Part shown: in pieces, positions 1-7,076 of the stretch
Numbering within the stretch: the stretch's first letter is position 1
Layout: every line of letters starts with the position of its first letter
Source: Candidatus Jordarchaeia archaeon
GTDB lineage: Archaea > Asgardarchaeota > Jordiarchaeia > Jordiarchaeales > Freyrarchaeaceae
Length of the DNA stretch: 13,799 nucleotides
Reading direction: 5' to 3'
Assembly: GCA_018383835.1 (NCBI GenBank)
Contig: JAHAWR010000016.1
Coordinates: 7,506-21,304, forward strand
Notes under the pieces: model-generated
Told to the model about the DNA's origin: nothing
The model's input: the letters and a program-made list of their open reading frames with translations, nothing else
Databases searched by the model: none
Made by a program: the position numbers and the translations under genes

Positions 1-782
1 CCGCATAAAAGGTATCTTGAAGTCGACCTTAACAAGTATCCATGGATTCCAAAAGACTTTGATGGGTAGGCGGAGCTATCATAACTGAAAACGAACTAAT
101 AATCACTCTGAAAAAGAAAGTCGAGCCAAAAGCTGGGAAGTGGGCTTCATTCGATGTGAACCTGACAAACGTAACCGCCTTCGTCAATGGAGAAGTCAAG
201 CGCTACGATTTAAGACAGCTATACCACATCCACAGAACTTACGAGGTAAAAAGGCAGAGAATCCAGAAGCTTGCTAAGAAGCCAAAGACGTCGAAGAAGC
301 TCCTTGAGAAGTATTCTAAACGTGAAAGGAATAGGGCTAAAGATTTCATGCATAAGCTTACTGCGCAGATAGTAAGGGAGCTGAAAGATAATAATTGTGG
401 AGCAATTTTTGAGGATCTGAAGGGGATAAAGGATAATGTTCTTAACGGCTCGAAGGAGATGAACAGGAAGCTCTCGAAGTGGAGCGCTCGAACTTTTCAG
501 TTCATGCTCGAGTATAAGCTTAAGTGGCTCGGGTTGGATGTTAGATTCGTCGACCCTAAAAATTCCTCGAAGACTTGTCCTCTCTGCTCTGGCTGCATGG
601 TAGCCTATGAGGGCAGGTTGATGAAGTGCGAAAACTGTACCTTAGTAATTGATAGAGACGTTGTCGCAGTTTTGAATCTTCGGGTGTGGGGAGCCGGGTT
701 CCCCCCGAAAGCCCTCGACGAGCCCGAGAGGGAAGAGCTAAGTAGGAATGAAAATAGCAAATACCTACATATCCCTACTTAG
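1..782 (+). pseudogene. tnpB: TnpB / IS605 OrfB family RNA-guided nuclease, 5'-cut and frameshifted
   Basis: This is the C-terminal two thirds of an IS200/IS605-type TnpB. The RuvC-I aspartate sits in FDVNLTNVTAF (Asp codon 153-155). RuvC-II is IFEDLKGIK, around 406-429. A zinc ribbon of CPLC and CENC pairs is followed by the RuvC-III aspartate in DRDVVAVLNL (651 on). The longest open frame has a GTG at 156, but this cannot be the true start because it lies just after the catalytic Asp. Upstream, the TnpB-like N-terminal sequence LEVDLNKYPWIPKDFDG runs in frame 1 from base 1 to a TAG at 67-69. The match resumes in frame 3 as WVGGAIITENELIITLKKK. One lost base (or two gained) near 61-66 explains both. 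All three catalytic acids and the ribbon survive, so the decay is recent or the shift is a sequencing error. No TnpA transposase is visible; it may lie outside the window. Confidence 0.85.
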
Positions 783-836
783 CTCAGAACCCCCAAAGTA
801 TAGTTTCCCTTATCCTTTCCGAGGATACGTGGGAGA
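690..836 (+). ncRNA. possible TnpB guide RNA (omega/reRNA) scaffold and element right end
   Basis: TnpB guide RNAs in known systems overlap the 3' end of tnpB and run to the element's right end. Here that stretch is unusually rich in potential stems: CGGG/CCCG at 695-707, CCCTC/GAGGG at 712-732, a perfect 12-bp stem 735-746 with 774-785, and a two-part hairpin at 804-836 (TTTCCC, TATCCT, loop TTCCG, AGGATA, GGGAGA). The boundaries and the RNA itself are inferred; only the base pairing is seen. Confidence 0.35.
735..785. repeat. perfect 12-bp inverted repeat spanning the tnpB stop codon
   Basis: GAGCTAAGTAGG at 735-746 is the exact reverse complement of CCTACTTAGCTC at 774-785, with a 27-base loop. 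The right arm contains the tnpB TAG stop (780-782). A partial third copy, CCTAC at 764-768 inside the loop, could pair in place of the right arm and give an alternative fold. It may be part of the guide-RNA scaffold or an element-end structure. Confidence 0.75.
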
Positions 837-928
837 AAGATTTTACCTAACATGGATGAATCATTGCTAGTCCATTAGAGCAGCTTTCTTAGAAGCCATT
901 CGCCCTTTTCCCACTGTTCGACCATGAT

Positions 929-938
929 GTTTTTAAGG
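929..938 (+). promoter_or_regulatory. candidate TATA box for the polyprenol-kinase-like gene
   Basis: GTTTTTAAGG lies in AT-rich sequence and would place a start site near 957-960. That gives a leader of about 27 bases carrying the purine-rich ribosome site AGAGGAG (971-977) ahead of the GTG at 987. A second AT-rich block at 958-966 is too close to the start codon to leave room for that ribosome site. Confidence 0.35.
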
Positions 939-986
939 AAAAACAAATTTCTACATGCTTAAAAATTTGAAGAGGAGAGTGAAGAC

Positions 987-1859
987 GTGGTCACATTAAA
1001 GGATCTGCTTGTTCTTGTAGTGGTTTACGTTTACGTGTTCGCCGTGATCGGTGTCGGTGAAGGGCTGAGAAGGTGGAGGAGGCTAGAGCCAGAGTTCACA
1101 AGGAAAATGATACATTTCTTCGCTGGCGACGCGATTCTATTTTGCCCCTTCTTCGACACCCCCCAGCTAATTCCGGTGGTGCCACTGACCCTAGGTCTCC
1201 TGATATTCTTCACAACTCCTAGAAGCCCGTTTAAGAGTCTGAGGTCGATGTTTGAGGTCATGGCTAGGAAAGAAGACTACGCTACTGGCCATATCTATGG
1301 GCCATTTTACTACATTGTTTCAGTCGGAATAGTAGTTGCTGCCTTTGCCTTACCTTTCGGTGCAGCCTACTGGCCGCTTTTCACCCTTGGTGCCTTTGCA
1401 CTTTTTTCAATGTTCTACGGCGACGGCTTAGCAGCGATAGTTGGCACCCGCTGGGGGAGGCGCAAGTACGCCATTAGAGGTAACATGAGGAGTCTTGAAG
1501 GTTCCATAACAGTGTTCGTAATGTCCATTGTTTCGGCGGTCATAACTTTCATGTACTACTCATATTTCGGCTTCTGGCCCAGCTTGGGGATGCTACACCC
1601 TAGGCTACTAACCGCGGCGCTTTTCGGCATCCCAGTCACCTTACTGCTGACCCTTGCATCTCTGTCCGCATCAATCTACACTAGTCTAGTCACGCTCGCC
1701 ATTGTTGGCTCTTTACTGGCATCTGTTGTAGAAGCGCTTTCCCCCCGTGGAGTAGACAACCTCACACTTCCACTATTACTGACTCCCCTCTTTGTTCTGT
1801 TAGCGTACTTTGCATCACCATGGTACTTCGCCCTGCTCCAGCTTCCCCCGCTTCTTTAG
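987..1859 (+). CDS. dolichol/phytol-kinase-family membrane protein (SEC59/COG0170-like)
   Basis: A 290-residue polytopic membrane protein with about seven hydrophobic segments. Family signatures are RKMIHFFAG (about 39-47), the motif MFYGDGLAAIVGTRWGRRKY (about 142-161) followed by RSLEGSITVF, and SPRGVDNLTLPL near the C-terminus. These match the CTP-dependent dolichol/phytol kinases and relatives of CDP-diacylglycerol synthase. The likely reaction is CTP-dependent phosphorylation of a long polyprenol in the cytoplasmic membrane, making or recycling the dolichyl phosphate sugar carrier; the exact alcohol is not decided by sequence. The start is GTG, with AGAGGAG at 971-977. Its stop codon overlaps that of the convergent coiled-coil gene (1856-1859), so it is monocistronic here. 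The cis-prenyltransferase at 7077-7913 could supply its substrate, although the two are not linked in an operon. Confidence 0.82.
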   Translation: MVTLKDLLVLVVVYVYVFAVIGVGEGLRRWRRLEPEFTRKMIHFFAGDAILFCPFFDTPQLIPVVPLTLGLLIFFTTPRSPFKSLRSMFEVMARKEDYATGHIYGPFYYIVSVGIVVAAFALPFGAAYWPLFTLGAFALFSMFYGDGLAAIVGTRWGRRKYAIRGNMRSLEGSITVFVMSIVSAVITFMYYSYFGFWPSLGMLHPRLLTAALFGIPVTLLLTLASLSASIYTSLVTLAIVGSLLASVVEALSPRGVDNLTLPLLLTPLFVLLAYFASPWYFALLQLPPLL

Positions 1860-2836
1860 GAAAAGTATAACTCATACTCTTTTCCACTTTCACCTTTTTT
1901 GGCTGGTATGATTCCAAGTCTCTCCTTCAGCTCTTTGTTTTCCCTTTTGAGGCTTTCAACCTGGCTTCTGAGCTCGAGCATAGTGTCCTCTATGGTTTTA
2001 ACGGCGCGTTCCATGGCCTTGCTCCTCCACCCGTCCCTCTCCTCCATCAGTTCCTGTAGTCTCTCCTCATACCTTCTGCGCATAGCCCTTAGCGCCTCCA
2101 GAAGCCTTTCTGTTCTTTGCTTTAGGGCATTGTTCTCCTCCAAGAGGCTCTGGTAAGCTGTAACTTCAGCTCCACGCCTTAGCTCGTCCACCTGCCTCCT
2201 CAGCTCCTTGTTCTCCTTCCTTAGCTCCTCGAGTTCTCTTAGCAAGCCCGAGTTCTCCCCTTCGAATGGTTCCAGAAAGAAGTTGCTCTTACCTTTTACT
2301 CCTTCAAGCTCCTCCTTCAGCCTTCTGTTTTCCTCCTCTAGCCTTCTAGCTTTCTCTTTAAGTTCTAGGATCTTGCGTATAAGTGGGGGCTCCTCCTGGG
2401 TTTGCTCGAAGAAATCAAACTCCCCTGTTTCTCGATGCCCGCTTGAAAGGAACTCTGCAAGTTTTCTAACGGAATCAGCTGCTTTCATAAGTTCATCCTG
2501 GCTGACGTGGAGCGCCCTAGCAGCGCTCAGTTCGCTTGACGACAAGACGTCGTAGTACCTTGCAACGTCGTTAAGTGCTTTGTCCCTAAGCTCCATGAGT
2601 GCACCAGAAGGCAAGCCAGCCGCTTCGGCTTCGCTACACGCCCTTCTGATAGCATCCATCAGCTTTTCTGCCTTAATCATTGCTAACTTACGCTGTTCAA
2701 CAGCCCCAGCTTCACCGCTAAGGGCTCTGTCAATATTTGCCTCCCTGACGAGCCAATCCAGCATCTCCCTTATCTCGGAAACACAATCCTCGGGAAATCC
2801 TCTGCTAAGACCAACTCCTTCGGTCACGCCACTCAC
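1856..2836 (-). CDS. unrecognised coiled-coil protein coupled to pyrK
   Basis: 326 residues with no family I recognise. Residues 15-135 look all-helical with short loops. A linker with acidic/aromatic patches (138-152, containing EFDFFEQ) follows. Then come two leucine-rich heptad segments, about 153-180 and 197-308, that are dense in E, K and R and predict long coiled coils split by a short break (182-196). The tail ends in GKEYELYFS. There is no signal peptide, membrane span or cysteine cluster; the few Cys are scattered. The GTG start (2834-2836) overlaps the pyrK TGA (2833-2835), so translation is probably coupled to pyrK. Nothing ties it to pyrimidine synthesis other than position. Coiled coils of this kind can be structural, chromosome-associated or scaffolding, and the sequence does not choose. 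The real gene status is well supported by the tight packing at both ends. Confidence 0.75.
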   Translation of the reverse strand: MSGVTEGVGLSRGFPEDCVSEIREMLDWLVREANIDRALSGEAGAVEQRKLAMIKAEKLMDAIRRACSEAEAAGLPSGALMELRDKALNDVARYYDVLSSSELSAARALHVSQDELMKAADSVRKLAEFLSSGHRETGEFDFFEQTQEEPPLIRKILELKEKARRLEEENRRLKEELEGVKGKSNFFLEPFEGENSGLLRELEELRKENKELRRQVDELRRGAEVTAYQSLLEENNALKQRTERLLEALRAMRRRYEERLQELMEERDGWRSKAMERAVKTIEDTMLELRSQVESLKRENKELKERLGIIPAKKGESGKEYELYFS

Positions 2837-3612
2837 CTCTCAACCTTTTCCTTACATCCATAAGAATCCCTTCTAAAGACGCCAAACTCGTCCAAAACTC
2901 TCCTAAGCATGTTGCCGTCAAAAATTGGCCCATCCTTGCAGACGAGATACTGCCCCAAGCCACATGAACCGCATATTCCAATACCACATTTCATGTACCT
3001 CTCCAGGGCAATCTGCACCCCCACCCCTACCTCCTCGGCAACTTGGAAAACCTTGAGTAGCATTCCCTCTGGGCCACAGGCGTAAATCTGATCGTAACTC
3101 TTTTCCCTGATTAGCTTCTCGGCGAAGTCGCCTGCCATCCCCCTGAATCCAACACTTCCATCCTCCGTTAAAACGACCAATCCGGATGAAAGCCTAGCCA
3201 TTCTTTCAGCGAAGACAAGCGCTCCCCCCGTTCTAGCTCCAATTATAACATGTACTTCAACGCCTTCCCTTGAGGCATCCTCCACAAGGGGGAAAAGAGG
3301 AGCCACACCAACACCACCACCAACCACAAGGATCCTCTTTCCCTCCAGCCTGAATCCCTTCCCCAACGGGCCTCTAACTCCTAGCAGATCCCCCTCTTTT
3401 AGTTTGAAGAGGGCATCGGTCGCCTCTCCAACTTTCCTGAATGTTATTCCTGGCGGAGTCTTGCTGGAAATACTCATGGGGATCTCGTCGACCCCCGGGA
3501 TCCACACCATGAGGAACTGGCCGGGAGTTGCAGCTGAAATCTCTTCATCCTTGCTGAGGAAGATTGTTTTAACGGTGGATGTTTCAGCAAAAACTTTTTC
3601 AACGCGCTTCAT
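2833..3612 (-). CDS. pyrK: dihydroorotate dehydrogenase electron-transfer subunit
   Basis: 259 residues, the FAD/[2Fe-2S] subunit that passes electrons from the dihydroorotate dehydrogenase FMN to NAD+. An N-terminal ferredoxin-reductase-like beta barrel carries EIPMSIS (43-49), in place of the bacterial RPxS flavin motif. The nucleotide-binding loop is VVGGGVGVAPL (96-106), and CGPEGML (179-185) is typical of the NAD domain. The iron-sulfur cysteines are C209, C214, C217 and C225, spaced C-x4-C-x2-C-x7-C as in PyrK. ATG start at 3610-3612; the ribosome site is weak. It lies 19 bases after pyrD in the same operon, which supports a PyrD2-PyrK2 heterotetramer. Its stop overlaps the start of the coiled-coil gene. 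Confidence 0.92.
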   Translation of the reverse strand: MKRVEKVFAETSTVKTIFLSKDEEISAATPGQFLMVWIPGVDEIPMSISSKTPPGITFRKVGEATDALFKLKEGDLLGVRGPLGKGFRLEGKRILVVGGGVGVAPLFPLVEDASREGVEVHVIIGARTGGALVFAERMARLSSGLVVLTEDGSVGFRGMAGDFAEKLIREKSYDQIYACGPEGMLLKVFQVAEEVGVGVQIALERYMKCGIGICGSCGLGQYLVCKDGPIFDGNMLRRVLDEFGVFRRDSYGCKEKVER

Positions 3613-3631
3613 CCTAGGCCTTTGAGTAATC

Positions 3632-4534
3632 TTACACGTGGGCAGCTCCCACCACCTCCCTGATGTCTTTAAAGCCCTTTCTTTCGAGGTAAGCCCTTAT
3701 TCCGTCGACTAGCTCCTTAAAAACACTGAAGCCCTTTGTGAGGGCGGTTGCGACTTGAATAGCTGACGCGCCAGCTAAGATGTGCTCCACGGCATCTGCC
3801 CAGCTAAATATTCCCCCCACTCCTATAACCGGTATTTTCAGTGCCTCGTAAAGCTCGTAGACGCACCGGACAGCTATCGGCTTTATGGCAGCTCCTGACA
3901 GACCCCCAAACCTGTTCGAAAGTATGGGGCGGCAAGTCTCCACGTCTATGACCATCGCCCTGACAGTGTTTATCGCTGTGACAGCATCCGCTCCAGCCTC
4001 CTCAGCGGCTCTCCCAGCCTCGACTATACTTGTAACGTTTGAGCTAAGCTTAACGAAGACAGGAACCCCAACTCTCTTCTTTACTGCCTCAACAACCTGC
4101 CTGACAACTCTCGGTTCCCTCTCCAGAACTCCCACCTCGGTGTGAGGGCAGGAAACATTGAGCTCCACAGCGTCCGCTCCAGCATCCTCAGCTTTCTCAG
4201 CCACTACAGCAAACTCTTCAGGTGACCCGCCAAAGACGCTAACAATAACAGGCACCCCCCCTCTCTTGGCAACCCTTATCTCTTCAGTGAATTCATCTAT
4301 ACCTGGATTAGGCAGCCCCATACAGTTAATGTAGCTCTCCGGCAAAACCTCAACCATGGTCGGGTTACCATACCCCGCTCTCCTCTCGGGACCAACAGAT
4401 TTTGTCACAACAGCTCCTGCCCCAGCCTCGGCCGCCCTCATCATCAGCTTCCCGGTCACACCAACAACACCTGATGCAAGCATGACCGGATTTCTCAGCC
4501 TTAGACCACCAACCTCCACTTCAAGCCTCACCAT
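3632..4534 (-). CDS. pyrD: dihydroorotate dehydrogenase, class 1B catalytic subunit
   Basis: A 300-residue FMN TIM barrel that oxidises dihydroorotate to orotate in pyrimidine synthesis. Visible motifs are ASGVVGVTG (20-28), TKSVGPERRAGYGNP (44-58), INCMGLPNPG (69-78), ELNVSCPH (124-131, with the class 1 catalytic Cys129), VKLSSN, AINTV, GGLSGAAIKPIAV (210-222) and GVGGIFSWADA. A frame extends upstream to an ATG at 4591, but that codon lies only about 10 bases past the TATA box, and the extra residues are unlike the family. The ATG at 4534 is preferred. It begins the conserved sequence and has GGAGGAGG (4547-4554) about 12 bases ahead. The neighbouring pyrK confirms the NAD-linked class 1B type. 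Confidence 0.93.
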   Translation of the reverse strand: MVRLEVEVGGLRLRNPVMLASGVVGVTGKLMMRAAEAGAGAVVTKSVGPERRAGYGNPTMVEVLPESYINCMGLPNPGIDEFTEEIRVAKRGGVPVIVSVFGGSPEEFAVVAEKAEDAGADAVELNVSCPHTEVGVLEREPRVVRQVVEAVKKRVGVPVFVKLSSNVTSIVEAGRAAEEAGADAVTAINTVRAMVIDVETCRPILSNRFGGLSGAAIKPIAVRCVYELYEALKIPVIGVGGIFSWADAVEHILAGASAIQVATALTKGFSVFKELVDGIRAYLERKGFKDIREVVGAAHV

Positions 4535-4591
4535 ACCCTTTTCCCGCCTCCTCCAATGCAAGCAGAAATCATCATAGAAGCAAAGTAGCAT

Positions 4592-4609
4592 CGAAGTTTA
4601 TAAGCTTCG
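4592..4609 (-). promoter_or_regulatory. pyrD promoter: TATA box inside a near-perfect palindrome
   Basis: On the minus strand GCTTATAAAC (4596-4605) is a good archaeal TATA box and predicts transcription from about 4572-4576, a leader of about 40 bases to the pyrD ATG. The 18 bases 4592-4609 are an imperfect palindrome, with CGAAG and CTTCG arms and one mismatched pair. A dimeric repressor bound here would block TBP, so an operator is possible but unproven. Confidence 0.5.
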
Positions 4610-4672
4610 TATTTTTGGAGTATTCCTCTTCTCGTTAATTCTAAACCCGGCTTCAGCTTCTCAAGAAGGAAC

Positions 4673-4682
4673 CTTTTTAAAA
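4673..4682 (+). promoter_or_regulatory. TATA box of the nop5-flpA operon
   Basis: TTTTTAAAA, preceded by GGAAC (BRE-like), lies about 26 bases ahead of 4704. This would give a short leader of about 12 bases that just includes the purine-rich GAGGGG at 4706-4711 before the TTG start at 4717. Confidence 0.5.
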
Positions 4683-4716
4683 GATTTAGGCTTGGATTTT
4701 AGGATGAGGGGTTACC

Positions 4717-5916
4717 TTGAAAGTTTACCTCGTCATTTGCGTCTCAGGCGTTTTCGCCCTAGACGAGTCTGGAAACATCCTGAGCTTCTCGCTTATGCCT
4801 GCCAAAGTTGAGGATATAGTCGACCGCCTATACGCTGTCCAAAAAGGTGAACTTATACCCGAGCTAAGAGAGGTGGTTGAGGCACTAGGTGGAAGAAACA
4901 CGTTCGTAGTGGAGGACAGGTATGTCGGAGAAGCGTTGAGGAGCAACCTTAATGTTAACGTGGAAGTTGAAAGAGGAAACGGTGTAGCCCGTCTTTTCAG
5001 GTCGCACCTCCTTGAATACCTTGGAAAAGTTGGCGCCATGGTATCAGAAGATGATGTTAGAGAATTAACCCGCCGCGTCTCCCTAATTCTAACTCGAAGG
5101 AAAGTCAAAGAGATAGGTAGCAGGCGGGACGAGTTCCTGATACAAGCAGTATACTGTTTAGACGACGTCGAAGAAGTTCTAAACTTGTTTTCCATAAGGG
5201 TTAGAGAATGGTACAGCCTGAACTTCCCCGAGCTCACCCGCCTACTCCAATCCCACCTCTCATTTGTAAGAATAGTGTGCGAGCTCGGATCCAAGGAAGA
5301 GATCACAAGAGAAGCTCTCTCCGAAAACTTAGACCTTCCACCAAAACTCGCGGAAAGCATAGTTAGCGAAGCGGCTAGGTCGATGGGAGCCCCAATTTTG
5401 AGCGAAGACTTTAAGCCACTAAGGGAGCTAGCCTCAATAGCCCTAGGCCTTTTCAAGTTCAGAGATACACTGAGAAGCTACATTTCAGACGTAATGCGGG
5501 AGATCGCCCCTAACCTCACCGCCATAGTTGGGCCACTGGTGGGAGCCCGCCTCATATATCTCGCAGGCGGCCTTGAAAAGCTAGCACGTCTCCCAGCATC
5601 AAAGATACAGGTTCTGGGGGCTGAGAAAGCTCTCTTCCGTAGCCTGACTATTGGCACTCCTCCACCTAAGCACGGCGTCCTCTTTAGGCACCCTGAAGTA
5701 AGCGGATCTCCTTGGTGGCAGAGAGGTAAGGTGGCAAGAGTTCTGGCCAATAAGGTAGCAGTTGCCGCTCGCGCCGACATCTACACCGGAAACTACATAG
5801 GCAACGAGCTCCAGAAGGATCTGGAGAAAAGGATCATGGAAATAAAGGAAAGATTCCCCTCGCCCCCAGCCGAGAAACCTAAGCCTCGTCCTAAGCCTGT
5901 AAGAAAGAGGAGGTAG
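4717..5916 (+). CDS. nop5: Nop5 (Nop56/58 family), C/D-box RNP core protein
   Basis: 399 residues, within the usual archaeal range. Nop5 is the scaffold that joins L7Ae, guide RNA and fibrillarin in the 2'-O-methylation complex. The N-terminal domain (1-about 115) is the fibrillarin-binding part. REWYSLNFPEL (163-173) begins the coiled-coil region. The Nop domain carries IAPNLTAIVGPLVGARLI (263-280), the hallmark ASKIQVLGAEKALFRSL (294-310), PKHGVLFRHP (317-326) and RGKVARVLANKVAVAARAD (336-354). A basic tail rich in Lys-Pro (385-399) is common in this family. The TTG start is chosen because MKVYLVICVSGVFAL is the expected first strand and GAGGGG precedes it. flpA starts one base after the stop. 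Confidence 0.95.
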   Translation: MKVYLVICVSGVFALDESGNILSFSLMPAKVEDIVDRLYAVQKGELIPELREVVEALGGRNTFVVEDRYVGEALRSNLNVNVEVERGNGVARLFRSHLLEYLGKVGAMVSEDDVRELTRRVSLILTRRKVKEIGSRRDEFLIQAVYCLDDVEEVLNLFSIRVREWYSLNFPELTRLLQSHLSFVRIVCELGSKEEITREALSENLDLPPKLAESIVSEAARSMGAPILSEDFKPLRELASIALGLFKFRDTLRSYISDVMREIAPNLTAIVGPLVGARLIYLAGGLEKLARLPASKIQVLGAEKALFRSLTIGTPPPKHGVLFRHPEVSGSPWWQRGKVARVLANKVAVAARADIYTGNYIGNELQKDLEKRIMEIKERFPSPPAEKPKPRPKPVRKRR

Positions 5917-5917
5917 A

Positions 5918-6613
5918 ATGTCCGAGAAAACACCCGTAGTGAAGCCTCACTCCCATGAAGGTGTTTACTTCGTCATTCTAGGCGGAAAAAGGCGTCTCGC
6001 CACAAGGAACATATCCCCCGGCTTCAAGGTGTATGGAGAAGACCTGATAGAGTACAAGGGTGAAGAATATCGTCTCTGGGATCCGAACAGGAGCAAGCTG
6101 GCGGCAGCCATACTAAAAAACCTCGAAAGGGTGCCTATAAAGCCCAGCGGCAAAGTCCTGTATCTTGGGGCCGCGACCGGCACCACGCCAAGTCATGTCG
6201 CCGACATAGTAGGGCGGCAAGGAGTAGTCTTTTGTGTCGAGTTCGCTCCACGGGCAATGAGAGAGCTAGTAATAGTGTGTGAGAGGAAAAGCAATATGGT
6301 TCCAGTTATGGCTGACGCCCGCTATCCTGAAAGATACTCAACGATAGTCGATGAAGTCGAAACCATTTACTGTGATGTAGCACAGCCCGAGCAGGCAAAA
6401 CTCTTGGCCGACAACGCTGACATGTTCCTTAGGAAGGGGGGATGGATCCTCTTGGCCATAAAAGCAAGAAGCATAGACGTCACCAAGAAGCCATCAGAGG
6501 TTTACAAGAGGGAAATCGCAGTACTGGAAGACAGGGGCTTCAGGGTCAGGCAGACGATCAGCTTAGAGCCGTTTGATCGCGCGCACTCCATGGTTCTCGC
6601 AAAGTACTCGTAA
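5918..6613 (+). CDS. flpA: fibrillarin-like rRNA/tRNA 2'-O-methyltransferase
   Basis: 231 residues, the normal archaeal fibrillarin length. It transfers methyl from S-adenosylmethionine to ribose 2'-OH at sites chosen by C/D guide RNAs. The short N-terminal domain ends at YRLWDPNRSKLAAAI (51-65). The SAM loop is VLYLGAATGTTPSHVADIV (80-98). E108 in CVEF, D133, YCDVAQPEQ (151-159) and the Lys of AIKARSID (180-187) are the expected ligand and catalytic positions. GAGGAGGT at the end of nop5 lies immediately before the ATG, and only one base separates the genes. This is the classic nop5-flpA pair, which ensures balanced expression of two interacting subunits. Confidence 0.96.
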   Translation: MSEKTPVVKPHSHEGVYFVILGGKRRLATRNISPGFKVYGEDLIEYKGEEYRLWDPNRSKLAAAILKNLERVPIKPSGKVLYLGAATGTTPSHVADIVGRQGVVFCVEFAPRAMRELVIVCERKSNMVPVMADARYPERYSTIVDEVETIYCDVAQPEQAKLLADNADMFLRKGGWILLAIKARSIDVTKKPSEVYKREIAVLEDRGFRVRQTISLEPFDRAHSMVLAKYS

Positions 6614-6627
6614 GAGAAGGGGTTGGC

Positions 6628-7074
6628 ATGTTTTTTGAGCGCTTCATTAAGGCCCTCTGGAAATCCGAGCTTCAGAAACTTAACGACCACCTGCCTAAAG
6701 AGTACAAGACCCTTGCGCAGCTTCTAGGTGAGGATGAGCCCCACGTCACAACGGTTGGAGGGGACAGAATAATCATAAGCAGGAAGGATCTAGAGCTTGT
6801 CGCCCGTCTTGTTCCCGAAAGACATCATGATAAACTTCGTCTCCCCCTCATTTTCATCAGAAGAATCGACATGGGCGAGGGCGTTTACACTATAGGCGGC
6901 GGTCTTCTTGAAAGACTCCTCGTCTCTTCCCTTCTAAAGGAGAATCCTGTCTTTTTGGAGAAAGAGGAAGAGGCTCTAGAATACATTTACAGGCCACAGC
7001 TCTGGCACCTGAAAAAGCTGGTTAGAAGCTTGGTTGTGGTCGGCTTCTTCATGCCTAAAATAGAAGAGCCTTAA
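6628..7074 (+). CDS. UPF0216 / DUF61 family protein
   Basis: A 148-residue soluble archaeal protein of unknown function. Recognised from the pattern LNDHLPKEYKTLAQLL (18-33), the EPHV...GGDRIIISRKDLELVARLVP block (37-63), LRLPLIFIRR (70-79) and a C-terminal RPQLWHLKKLVRSL helix, all typical of this family. It lies 14 bases after flpA with GAAGGGG ahead of its ATG, so it is probably co-transcribed with nop5-flpA. That position hints at an RNA-related role but proves nothing. It ends two bases from the convergent uppS stop. A poly-proline or cofactor motif is not seen. Confidence 0.8.
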   Translation: MFFERFIKALWKSELQKLNDHLPKEYKTLAQLLGEDEPHVTTVGGDRIIISRKDLELVARLVPERHHDKLRLPLIFIRRIDMGEGVYTIGGGLLERLLVSSLLKENPVFLEKEEEALEYIYRPQLWHLKKLVRSLVVVGFFMPKIEEP

Positions 7075-7076
7075 AG

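Noticed and set aside
840..870. GGATGAATC as a possible C box of a C/D guide RNA
   Set aside because: It does not match the RTGATGA consensus, and no CTGA D box lies at a suitable distance.
915..935. GTTCGACC resembling a tRNA T-loop
   Set aside because: No 5-bp T stem, anticodon arm or acceptor stem can be drawn around it.
1899..2876. Long serine/leucine-rich open frames opposite the coiled-coil gene
   Set aside because: They are the antisense reading of a Glu/Lys/Leu-rich coiled coil, with no ribosome site or recognisable fold.
4535..4591. Upstream extension of pyrD to an ATG at 4591
   Set aside because: The codon lies about 10 bases past the TATA box, upstream of the expected transcript start, and the extra 19 residues do not resemble the family N-terminus.
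4725..5780. Long minus-strand open frames across nop5
   Set aside because: nop5 is unmistakable on the plus strand; the shadows are low-complexity and lack any motif.
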